The notes below the pieces were generated by a model. It was not told the DNA's origin. It saw nothing but the letters and a program-made list of their open reading frames with translations, and searched no databases. The translations under genes were made by a program, and so were the position numbers. From positions 12,466-76,465 of the forward strand of contig CAZJPN010000050.1 of the NCBI GenBank assembly GCA_964547905.1: a DNA stretch of 64,000 nucleotides, read 5' to 3'. Shown here one piece after another: positions 44,254-52,404 of this stretch; position 1 is the stretch's first letter; each line of letters begins with the position of its first letter. The DNA is from JAJYLM01 sp964547905. GTDB taxonomy: Bacteria > JAMCPX01.

Positions 44254-46350
44254 ATGGCTGACCGAAAGAAGAAACATATTTTTATTATATCTCTATTCTC
44301 AATTATGCTCGCAGCTACTTCCGCTTGCTATGTATTGGGTATAGGATCAGGCAATGATTACGACAATATTTTTTTTATAGCCTTTATTGCCCTTTTTTTT
44401 ATTTTTTCAATTATTTCTTATATAGTAACTAAAATCCCACAGAACATAAAAAATATTATGCTTTCGCTGCTTATCGTCGCTGCCTTCATAATAATGCTTG
44501 ATTATATTGAAGTTACGTTTCTGTTTAACGCTTATTCTTCCATCTATTTGATATTCAGTCTTATAACACTGTTGTTCGGTATTGCCGATGGGGTTATCAC
44601 TGTTTTATACGGTGCCGCATTGTTCTTAACAAAGTCTTACATTTATTCAATACCTTATGATCGCTATATATATTATTCTCTCGTTTCCATGGTCTCTGTT
44701 ATAACCATAGGGTTGTTGGTAGCCTACGAAAGGAAGATATTAGAGAGATTGAAAAATAAAATTTCCACACTTCAGGAGGCACCCATAGAGTTCAGTTTAA
44801 AGCCGGGCGGTAAGAGTGATTATGTTCAATATTCCGAAATCATTTCCGATGATGGACTTAAAAAGGAAAAAAACAGACTTATGGTTATGCTCAACGAAAG
44901 GTTATTCAATATCGTAGAAACGATCCGCTCCGCGATACATCCCTTCACGGTGATACTCTACCTCGTAGACAATGACATGAAATTAAGAGGCAGAGAAATA
45001 CTATCAAACAGTGAATGGATAGATATGGATAAACCGCTTTCAGCGGACGATTCCTATATCGGCTGGATACTGAAGAATAAAAAAAACATGCTCCTCAATG
45101 AGATAAAAGACGAAATCAAAGGCATACCATACTACTCCAGAAATGAAGGTATTAAGTCATTCATGGCTGTACCTGCTTTACGTGAAAATGATATAATAGG
45201 TATTATATGTGTAGACAGCCTTGAAGTTCAGGCATTTACGGATGAACATACAAAAATATTAACCGTAATAGCGAATCAGATCATAGATCTGCTTGACAAC
45301 ATAGAATTGCAGTACAGATTACGATACGATATGTATGAGAAAAGCGCTATGTATACCTTTGTAAGAACTCTTTCTCATTATATAGATGTGGCAGATATAG
45401 CGAAAGCATCTCTCAGTGAGATCATAAGGATCACGAATGCCAATGCGGGTATTTTCGCAACGAAGAATGAACACAAAAATTTTGATATAGTTTTCACCCA
45501 TAATATCGATAAAAATATTGTCGGTAAAGATTTATTTATTGACACCGAACCAACACACGACGGTATACTGGAAAGTCAGTTGTCGGTAACTTCACAGGTT
45601 GCAACATCTCAGATAAAACTCCTTTATCCAGCATTGTACAACCTTTATGTACCCGATAAAACTCTAAAATATACAGCCATAATATCCCTGCGTGGAAAGA
45701 TGGAAGAAGTAGGCTTGATAGTTTTATTCATGGGAAACACCATCAATGAAAGGATAAGTATAATTCTCGACACACTTATAAATCAGGTTTCCATATCCCT
45801 TTATAACTCTATCCTATTCAATAAACTTGGTAAATTGGCAATAACAGACGGACTCACGGATCTCCATAATCACAGACATTTTCAGGAGTATTTAGAGGCC
45901 GAGATAAAAGAGGCAATCAGGTATGATAAACCCTTGACCCTGCTCATGATAGATATAGATCATTTTAAAATATTAAACGATACATACGGACATCCGCAGG
46001 GAGACAGAGTTTTGAAGAAATTATCGGATATCATCATGCAAACCATAAGGGATGTCGATTATGCAGCAAGATATGGGGGTGAAGAATTCTGCATAGTACT
46101 CCCCAATACCGATAAGAAGGGGGCGTACAAGACAGCAGAACGGTTAAGAAAGGCGATCGAGTCTTTAATAATAAAAACAGAGGCCGGAGACAACATCAGA
46201 TTTACCATAAGTATAGGTATATCCTCCATACCCGAAGATGCAAAGAATAAAAGTGAGCTTATACTCCACGCAGATAGGTCACTCTACCTAGCCAAAGAAA
46301 ATGGTAGGAACAGAACGACAATTTATGATACTATGAAATTAAAGGAGTAA
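44254..46350 (+). CDS. Membrane-anchored GAF-GGDEF diguanylate cyclase
   Basis: A 698-aa protein predicted to make cyclic di-GMP. Residues 1-165 hold five to six transmembrane helices, about 190-350 a GAF-like sensory domain (LLNEIKDEIKGIPYYSRNEG, then SFMAVPALRENDIIGIICVD), and about 350-520 a second GAF-like region. GGDEF spans about 535-695: TDGLTDLHNHRHF, IDIDHFKILNDTYGHPQGD and ARYGGEEFCIVLP. The active-site GGEEF is intact and RDVD, five residues before it, matches an RxxD inhibitory site. The first gap in the operon is only 18 bp. Confidence 0.93.
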   Translation: MADRKKKHIFIISLFSIMLAATSACYVLGIGSGNDYDNIFFIAFIALFFIFSIISYIVTKIPQNIKNIMLSLLIVAAFIIMLDYIEVTFLFNAYSSIYLIFSLITLLFGIADGVITVLYGAALFLTKSYIYSIPYDRYIYYSLVSMVSVITIGLLVAYERKILERLKNKISTLQEAPIEFSLKPGGKSDYVQYSEIISDDGLKKEKNRLMVMLNERLFNIVETIRSAIHPFTVILYLVDNDMKLRGREILSNSEWIDMDKPLSADDSYIGWILKNKKNMLLNEIKDEIKGIPYYSRNEGIKSFMAVPALRENDIIGIICVDSLEVQAFTDEHTKILTVIANQIIDLLDNIELQYRLRYDMYEKSAMYTFVRTLSHYIDVADIAKASLSEIIRITNANAGIFATKNEHKNFDIVFTHNIDKNIVGKDLFIDTEPTHDGILESQLSVTSQVATSQIKLLYPALYNLYVPDKTLKYTAIISLRGKMEEVGLIVLFMGNTINERISIILDTLINQVSISLYNSILFNKLGKLAITDGLTDLHNHRHFQEYLEAEIKEAIRYDKPLTLLMIDIDHFKILNDTYGHPQGDRVLKKLSDIIMQTIRDVDYAARYGGEEFCIVLPNTDKKGAYKTAERLRKAIESLIIKTEAGDNIRFTISIGISSIPEDAKNKSELILHADRSLYLAKENGRNRTTIYDTMKLKE

Positions 46351-46353
46351 TCA

Positions 46354-47079
46354 ATGATGAAAAAACTTGGCGTTAATATCGATCATATAGCAACGATTAG
46401 ACAGGCAAGAAAGACAAACGAGCCTGATCCTGTAAATTCAATCAGTATCATAGAGCTTGCGGGCGCTGACAGCATTGTTATGCATCTCAGAGAGGACAGA
46501 AGGCATACACAGGATAGAGATCTTGAACTTGCACGAAAGATTGTCAAAACAAAACTAAATCTGGAAATGGCACCGACACAGGAGATGATAAAGATAGCAC
46601 TTGATATAAAACCTGATACCGTCACACTTGTCCCTGAACGCAGAGAGGAACTCACAACCGAAGGAGGACTTGAAGTGGCCCTGAATATGGAATCGTTTAA
46701 GAAATACATAAGATTGTTTCATGATGCGGATATTGTTGTCAGTCTTTTCATAGATCCAGACCTTGACCAGATAAAAGCAGCCCACAGGGTAGGCGCTGAT
46801 GTGGTGGAGATAAGCACAGCAAGGTACAGCGAATCAAAAATAAAGAAAGAGCTCGAAACAAATATACAACAAATAATCAATGCGGTTATAACAGCAGAGA
46901 AATTAAAGCTCGGGATAGCAGCAGGACATGGTCTTACCTACATCAACATAGAACCGATAACCAGAATAGATGCAATAACAGAGTATAATATAGGTCATTC
47001 TATCATAGCGAGAGCTTTATTTATAGGCATTACTCATGCTGTAAAAGAAATGAAAGATAAGATAAATTCGAGATTATAG
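46354..47079 (+). CDS. pdxJ: Pyridoxine 5'-phosphate synthase
   Basis: Condenses 1-deoxyxylulose 5-phosphate with 3-amino-1-hydroxyacetone phosphate to pyridoxine 5'-phosphate (DXP-dependent vitamin B6 route). The 241-aa protein has VNIDHIATIRQARKTNEPDP, VMHLREDRRHTQDRDL, EMAPTQEMIKIAL, VTLVPERREELTTEGGL and GIAAGHGLTYINI, all conserved PdxJ blocks. Start at 46354 or 46357; AAAGGAG lies just upstream. In many bacteria it neighbours acpS, which here is about 10 kb away. Confidence 0.96.
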   Translation: MMKKLGVNIDHIATIRQARKTNEPDPVNSISIIELAGADSIVMHLREDRRHTQDRDLELARKIVKTKLNLEMAPTQEMIKIALDIKPDTVTLVPERREELTTEGGLEVALNMESFKKYIRLFHDADIVVSLFIDPDLDQIKAAHRVGADVVEISTARYSESKIKKELETNIQQIINAVITAEKLKLGIAAGHGLTYINIEPITRIDAITEYNIGHSIIARALFIGITHAVKEMKDKINSRL

Positions 47080-47112
47080 ACACTAAAACTTACTAAAAGG
47101 AGATAATAAGTT

Positions 47113-47940
47113 ATGGCCATAATAACCATATCAAGAGGAACATTCAGCGGCGGAGAAAAACTGGCGGAATGCCTTGCCAAAAAATTAGAGTATAAATCAA
47201 TAAGTAGGGAGATCCTTGTACAAGCCGCTGAAAAATATGGTATTTCAGAGAACAAATTAATAACAGCCATGGAAGCAAAACCTGCTATGAGAGAACGACT
47301 GTCATTAAATATAGACAGGTTCCGCTACCTTTCTTTTATACAGGCCACCCTATGTGAAGCGGCAAAAAATGATAACATTGTTTATTACGGGCACGCAGGT
47401 CATCTTCTTTTAAAAGACGCATGCCCCATCATAAAGGTCAAGGTTATAGCAAGTATGGAACAGCGAATCCTCTTTGCCATGGAGCGTAACAAAATTTCCC
47501 GGGAAGCGGCGATTCCTTATATCAAAAAAATGGACAAATACAGGAAACAATGGACAAAGTTTCTTTATGATATTGACTGGAATGATCCTTCGCTGTACGA
47601 TATTATCATAAATTTGAAGGACACGAGCATACAAACAGCTTGTTATATGATAGCTGTTATGACAACAGCCCCGGAATTCAAACTCACAGAGGTTTCAAAA
47701 AAGGCTTTAGCAGATCTCACACTTGAGAGCCAGGTAAAGGCAAGGCTTGCAGCCGATGATACTACGAAAGATTATATGCTGAAAATTGCGGTAAAAGACG
47801 GCAATGTAAGAGTCAGCGGCAGGGTTAAAAATGTCGAGGATGCCAATAGAATAAAAACCATTATCGAAGAAATGCCCGGTGTCAAGAGTATGGACTGCAG
47901 TTGCGTAAACTATTACATAAATGATGATGTAATACTTTAA
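47113..47940 (+). CDS. Cytidylate kinase-like protein fused to a BON domain
   Basis: A 275-aa protein. Residues 1-190 match the cytidylate kinase-like family: IITISRGTFSGGEKLAECLA at the P-loop, SISREILVQAAEKYG and VYYGHAGHLLLKDACPIIKV. Residues about 200-275 form a BON-like domain (TLESQVKARLAADDTTKDYM, VSGRVKNVEDANRIKTIIEE), often a lipid- or envelope-binding fold. No signal peptide. The kinase substrate is unknown and the P-loop lacks a canonical GKS/T. A good AAGGAG site precedes the ATG. It ends the ctpA operon and is followed by a palindromic motif. Confidence 0.85.
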   Translation: MAIITISRGTFSGGEKLAECLAKKLEYKSISREILVQAAEKYGISENKLITAMEAKPAMRERLSLNIDRFRYLSFIQATLCEAAKNDNIVYYGHAGHLLLKDACPIIKVKVIASMEQRILFAMERNKISREAAIPYIKKMDKYRKQWTKFLYDIDWNDPSLYDIIINLKDTSIQTACYMIAVMTTAPEFKLTEVSKKALADLTLESQVKARLAADDTTKDYMLKIAVKDGNVRVSGRVKNVEDANRIKTIIEEMPGVKSMDCSCVNYYINDDVIL

Positions 47941-47942
47941 CT

Positions 47943-47961
47943 CCGAAAATGCATTTTTCGG
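47943..47961. terminator. Hairpin of the ATGCAT family between convergent genes
   Basis: CCGAAAATGCATTTTTCGG lies 3 bp after the kinase-BON stop and 27 bp before the MFS stop. It can form a short hairpin with a T-rich or A-rich flank on either strand, so it may act as a weak bidirectional terminator; it belongs to the recurrent palindrome family. Confidence 0.5.
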
Positions 47962-47987
47962 GTGAATCGCCCTCTTTTGGGTGGTTT

Positions 47988-49496
47988 CTATTCTGAAAGA
48001 AAATGCTCTTTCGCCATCTTTACCCTGCCCTTCTTGGTAATGGAAAGTATGGCTGAAATGAAATTAAGGATCGTATAGGTGATAATTACCACTACAAACC
48101 CATGCATAAAACCGTTTTCCCTGAGCTGATGAGGTGCACTGTTGATATTGATATGATGATAGCCCTTTGTGGTTAAATATGCCGCTGTTATCGAGGTTAT
48201 GATAAGTCCGGAAATATCTATACCAAACACCCTTCCGCTTGCCCGCATCATGTTGAGAATGCCGCCCGCACTTCCCAGTCTTTCTTCTGGAACACTTCCC
48301 ATGACAGCGCTGTTGTTCGGCGGGGTAAATAAGCCCATACCCAATCCCAGTGTTGTAAATTCTATGATTAGTACAGCCACATCAGGATGTCTGCCGGAAA
48401 AGATCATGCAAAAGGATGCGATAGAGCATATAAACATACCAAGAGATGTCATGATGGGCGGACCATACTTGTCGGAAAGTGCGCCCGCAATAGGTGCAAC
48501 AATGGACATGGTAATGGGTATAGGGGTTAATAATGTCCCTGCCGTAAACGCGGAGAATTTTGCTATGTTTTCAAGATAGAACGGCATTATGAAAAGTATA
48601 CCGAACAAAACATAATAAGAAAAGAATCCTGTAATATTACCAGCTGAAAAATCGTATATTTTATACAATTTAAAATCCATCATTGGATAACTTAATTTTA
48701 ATTCCGCTACGATGAATACACTGAAGAAAATAACAAATAATAGAATATAGGTGACTATGGTATCGGACTCCCAGCCCAATTTACGCCCTTCGTTCAATGC
48801 CAGCACAAGAAACAATAAGGCAGCCGCAAATGTAATACTTCCTATGTAATCCATCTTTTCTCTAATCTTTGATCTCTTATCCTTTGGTAAAACATACAAA
48901 GCTGCCAGCGTTCCAATAATACCAATCGGTACGTTTACATAAAAAATAGAACGCCATTTTGTACCGAAGAGGTTCAGATTTATAAGCAGGCCGCCAAGAA
49001 AAGGACCAACCGACATAGCAATAGCCTGCACGGCACCCTGAATACCAATAGCCTTTCCGAGCTCTTTTGGCGGGAAACATTGAGTTATAATGGCAACAGA
49101 ATTAGCCTGCAACAAGCCGCCGCCGACAGCCTGAATCACCCTTGAAATGATCATAAATTCTATGTTCGGTGCAACGCCGCATAATGCAGAACCTATTGTA
49201 AAAATGACAAAACCAAGATTGTACATTCTGCTTCTTCCGAACATGTCTGCAAGCCTTCCGAAAAACGGCAGAAAAATTGTAAGCGTAAGCATGTATGCCA
49301 TTGCGACCCATTCATCAAGATGCAGGGATATATGGTAATACTTTTCAAGTGTAGGTAATGCAATATTCTCTATACTTACATCGAGTGCAGACATGGATGC
49401 ACCGATTAGAACAGTTGTCAGTATAAACCATCGCCATTGAGGATGCGATGAAAAGAAGGGATGAGGCCATTTAGCTTTCAGAGTATTTCCTTCCAT
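47988..49496 (-). CDS. MFS transporter, DHA2/EmrB-QacA type
   Basis: A 502-aa drug:proton antiporter with about 14 membrane helices. The opening LDVSIENIALPTLEKYYHIS and GRLADMFGRSRMYNLGF (motif A) and RVIQAVGGGLLQANSVAIIT are typical of the EmrB/QacA branch. The N-terminus (MEGNTLKAKWPHPFFSSHPQ) is cytoplasmic. A TTGACA promoter and a 16-bp palindrome precede it (49554-49600). No EmrA-like adaptor or regulator adjoins it. The substrate is unknown. Confidence 0.92.
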   Translation of the reverse strand: MEGNTLKAKWPHPFFSSHPQWRWFILTTVLIGASMSALDVSIENIALPTLEKYYHISLHLDEWVAMAYMLTLTIFLPFFGRLADMFGRSRMYNLGFVIFTIGSALCGVAPNIEFMIISRVIQAVGGGLLQANSVAIITQCFPPKELGKAIGIQGAVQAIAMSVGPFLGGLLINLNLFGTKWRSIFYVNVPIGIIGTLAALYVLPKDKRSKIREKMDYIGSITFAAALLFLVLALNEGRKLGWESDTIVTYILLFVIFFSVFIVAELKLSYPMMDFKLYKIYDFSAGNITGFFSYYVLFGILFIMPFYLENIAKFSAFTAGTLLTPIPITMSIVAPIAGALSDKYGPPIMTSLGMFICSIASFCMIFSGRHPDVAVLIIEFTTLGLGMGLFTPPNNSAVMGSVPEERLGSAGGILNMMRASGRVFGIDISGLIITSITAAYLTTKGYHHININSAPHQLRENGFMHGFVVVIITYTILNFISAILSITKKGRVKMAKEHFLSE

Positions 49497-49553
49497 AATT
49501 TATCCCACTTATCCTTTCATAAAGATTATCGAGAACTACTCTTGGAAAGTTAA

Positions 49554-49600
49554 ATATTGTATACAATATACAAAATATACCTTATAAAAAAAAGTGTCAA
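49554..49600 (-). promoter_or_regulatory. Promoter with palindromic operator before the MFS gene
   Basis: Minus-strand TTGACA (49595-49600) with TATATT (49574-49579, 15 bp spacing) or TATTTT (49572-49577, 17 bp). Just downstream is ATATTGTATACAATAT (49554-49569), a perfect 16-bp palindrome with TTGTATACAA core, as bound by several GntR-type regulators. Repression of the pump is inferred. Confidence 0.5.
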
Positions 49601-49650
49601 GGGAATTTTTTTAAATTGGATTTGCTCAATCTTGAATCTTACGTTTGGAG

Positions 49651-49706
49651 TTCTTAGTTCTTAGTTCTTAGTTTTTAATTTTGAATCTTTAATCTTGAAT
49701 TTCTTT
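49651..49706. repeat. 7-bp tandem repeat array at the polA 3' end
   Basis: Eight 7-mers can be read: TTCTTAG three times, TTTTTAA, TTTTGAA, TCTTTAA, TCTTGAA, TTTCTTT. The last overlaps the polA stop on the minus strand. A related array lies at the leuB stop (3340-3374). Confidence 0.8.
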
Positions 49707-52404
49707 AAGCATCCGCCCATGTCTTGCCGAAACTTATGGATACTTTAAGAGGAACGAGCAGCTTCATCGCATCTTCCATCTGCTCTTTTAAAGCCACTGA
49801 AAATGCTTCGACCTGTTCATCCTTGATCTCAAATAATAGCTCGTCATGTATCTGAAGGATCATTCTTGTGTCAAACCCTTTTCTTTTTATCATGTTGTCA
49901 ACCCTGAGCATTGCCACCTTTATCAGATCAGCGGCACTGCCCTGCACAGGGGTGTTGATGGCTATACGCTGATAAGCCGGGTTATCAAGCGTTTTAGGAA
50001 TATACCTGCGTCTGCCGAGGATCGTACCGACATACCCTGTCTGCCGTACACCGTTCAGTATATCATCTATATAAGCCCTTACGCCCTTGTATTCGTTAAA
50101 ATACGCATCTATGATAACCTGCGACTGGTCGGGTGATATATTGAGCTGTTTTGACAGCCCGTAAGCAGACATGCCGTACATAATGCCGAAGTTTACGACC
50201 TTAGCTGTGTTCCTCATCTGCGAAGTAATATCCGGTACCGGTACCTGAAATATGCTTGATGCAGTTGTGGTATGGATATCCTGATCATGCATAAATGCAT
50301 CGATCAACACTTCATCCGATGAAAGGTGTGCCATGATCCTGAGTTCGATCTGAGAATAATCAGCACTCAATATAGAATAACCTTCATCAGCTATAAACGC
50401 CTTCCTTATCATCTTACCATACTCATCCTTGATAGGGACATTCTGGAGATTTGGTTCGCTGCTTGAAAGCCTGCCTGTAGCAGTGCCTGTTTGTATAAAA
50501 TGGGTATGTATTCTGTGTGTATGCGGATTCACGTATTCAGGTAATACATCTATAAAGCTGTTTTTAAGCTTTGACAGGTTGCGGTGTTCAAGCAGGTAAT
50601 TGATAAACGGATGTTTGTCCTTTAGCTCGTTTAACACCTCATTATCCGTAGAATAACCGGTTTTTGTCTTTTTTACAGGAGACAGTTTGAGCTCTTCAAA
50701 CAGGATAGCAGCTATCTGCTTTGGCGAATCCGGATTAAAAGAGCTTGCTGTATATGACCGCATACCGCCCATAAGACTATCAAGCTGTTTTTTAAATCGC
50801 TCTGACAGCTCTTTCAGATATAGATAGTCAACCTTTATCCCTGTATACTCCATCCTTGCAAGGACTGCTGATAGCGGCATCTCTATCTTGTAGAATAACG
50901 GCTCTAAGGCATCATCCTTCAGCCGCTGTGTGTAAAGTTCTGCAAGCCTTTTTAACTGTAAAGCACATTTTATCAGATAAGCAGCCCTGCCCTGCCATGC
51001 TTGCTTATTATTATTGAGCATATGAGGAGGTTCAAGCCGTTCAAACAGTTCAAGCGGTTCAGGCGGTTTAAACGGTTGCAACGGTTTAAACTGTTCCAAC
51101 GGTGCGGGCGGTATTTGCTCTCCGAATTCGGATAATGATAAAGACTCTATAGAATAGCTTTTTGCTTCAGGATTGCAAAGGTATGCAGCCAGCTCCACGG
51201 AAAACAGTTTTGCATTTACATTAATATTATTTTCCATGCACAATTTATAAACAGCCTTTGCATCATGCACAATCACTCCCGTATCATAAGAAAGCACTGT
51301 CTTTATGACATCTATAGCCATTGGAATGGTGGAACCGTTTAAACGGTTGGAACTGTTTGAACTGTTTAAATAGTACGCTCTGTCGGCATGGATGACCATT
51401 TCATTGTTTACAAAGAATAAAGAGATCTCTTCTGCACGCCGTATTACATCTTCGATATCTTTAATATTTTTTATCTCTGTATAATCAGATTCTTCATTTG
51501 ATACCTCTGGTTTGCCGAGCTTATCTATAAGCTTATGAAACTCAAGTTCGGAGAACAGCTTTATCAGCCTTGCTCTTTGTTCGTCCGTAGCATTGCTAAA
51601 GACAGAGGGTGGCAATCTTAATGACTCAAATTCTATATCAACAGGTACATCGTGTTTCAATTGTACCAGTGGTTTCGTGATGCTGTATAATTGTTCTTTT
51701 GAATTTATAAGGGAAGTCTTTATACGCTGATTTGTAATCTCATCAATATGATCATAAATGCCGTCGATACTATGATATTTCATAAGCAGATCCATTGCTG
51801 TTTTTTTGCCGATACCCTGCACGCCCTTTATATTATCGATACTGTCGCCTGTAAGAGTAAGAAATTCGGTCATCTGTAAAGGACTTACACCAAATCTCTC
51901 AACCACATCATCGGCTGTTATCCATTGATCCTTCATCGTATCCAGCATAACAACCTCGTCAGATACGACAGACATAAGGTCTTTATCACTACCGATAATA
52001 ACAACACCGAACCCCGCTGCCTTTGCTCTGTCTGTAATAGTCGCTATAACGTCATCAGCTTCGAACCCCTCCTTGAATATATGCTTTACTCTCAGAGCAT
52101 CGGTGATTTCGAAGATATAGGGAAACTGGACTGAAAGGTCATCGGGAGGAGCGCCTCTGTTTGCCTTATATTCCGTATCAATCTGCTCTCGAAATGTGGG
52201 CCCTTTCGAATCGAACACAACCAAAAGGTAATTCGGTTTGTATTTCTCTATAGTTTTTATCAGCATGTTTGCATAGCCGTATACGGCATTCGTCGGTATA
52301 CCCTTTTTATTGGTTAATGGCGGGAGTGCATGGTATGCACGAAAAATATAGGTGCTGCCATCAACGATAAACAGCAGCGGACGTTTTGCAATTGGAATTG
52401 TCAT
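49705..52404 (-). CDS. polA: DNA polymerase I
   Basis: An 899-aa replication/repair polymerase. Residues 1-290 are the 5' nuclease (GSTYIFRAYHALPPLTNKKG, DKDLMSVV, LTGDSIDNIKGVQGIGKKTA). The middle domain (about 300-470) lacks the 3'-5' exonuclease acidic motifs: where DxE is expected it reads ISLFFVNNEMV. The polymerase domain (about 540-899) has SADYSQIELRIMAHLS, KVVNFGIMYGMSAYGLS and LQIHDELLFEI, all intact. Two in-frame 9-bp tandem repeats insert low-complexity stretches at residues about 344-358 (YLNSSNSSN...) and 432-459 (EQFKPLQPFKPPEPLELF). Starts as ATGA overlap with nnrDE. A 7-bp repeat array abuts its stop. Confidence 0.96.
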   Translation of the reverse strand: MTIPIAKRPLLFIVDGSTYIFRAYHALPPLTNKKGIPTNAVYGYANMLIKTIEKYKPNYLLVVFDSKGPTFREQIDTEYKANRGAPPDDLSVQFPYIFEITDALRVKHIFKEGFEADDVIATITDRAKAAGFGVVIIGSDKDLMSVVSDEVVMLDTMKDQWITADDVVERFGVSPLQMTEFLTLTGDSIDNIKGVQGIGKKTAMDLLMKYHSIDGIYDHIDEITNQRIKTSLINSKEQLYSITKPLVQLKHDVPVDIEFESLRLPPSVFSNATDEQRARLIKLFSELEFHKLIDKLGKPEVSNEESDYTEIKNIKDIEDVIRRAEEISLFFVNNEMVIHADRAYYLNSSNSSNRLNGSTIPMAIDVIKTVLSYDTGVIVHDAKAVYKLCMENNINVNAKLFSVELAAYLCNPEAKSYSIESLSLSEFGEQIPPAPLEQFKPLQPFKPPEPLELFERLEPPHMLNNNKQAWQGRAAYLIKCALQLKRLAELYTQRLKDDALEPLFYKIEMPLSAVLARMEYTGIKVDYLYLKELSERFKKQLDSLMGGMRSYTASSFNPDSPKQIAAILFEELKLSPVKKTKTGYSTDNEVLNELKDKHPFINYLLEHRNLSKLKNSFIDVLPEYVNPHTHRIHTHFIQTGTATGRLSSSEPNLQNVPIKDEYGKMIRKAFIADEGYSILSADYSQIELRIMAHLSSDEVLIDAFMHDQDIHTTTASSIFQVPVPDITSQMRNTAKVVNFGIMYGMSAYGLSKQLNISPDQSQVIIDAYFNEYKGVRAYIDDILNGVRQTGYVGTILGRRRYIPKTLDNPAYQRIAINTPVQGSAADLIKVAMLRVDNMIKRKGFDTRMILQIHDELLFEIKDEQVEAFSVALKEQMEDAMKLLVPLKVSISFGKTWADA
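51029..51109 (-). repeat. 9-bp tandem repeat inside polA, block 1
   Basis: Nine 9-mers in a row on the plus strand: GGTTCAAGC, CGTTCAAAC, AGTTCAAGC, GGTTCAGGC, GGTTTAAAC, GGTTGCAAC, GGTTTAAAC, TGTTCCAAC, GGTGCGGGC. They encode nine tripeptides in frame (APL EQF KPL QPF KPP EPL ELF ERL EPP). Confidence 0.85.
51331..51375 (-). repeat. 9-bp tandem repeat inside polA, block 2
   Basis: Five 9-mers: GGAACCGTT, TAAACGGTT, GGAACTGTT, TGAACTGTT, TAAATAGTA. They encode YLN SSN SSN RLN GST (read on the minus strand). The units are of the same GTTTAAAC family as block 1 and the array after hemL. Confidence 0.8.
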
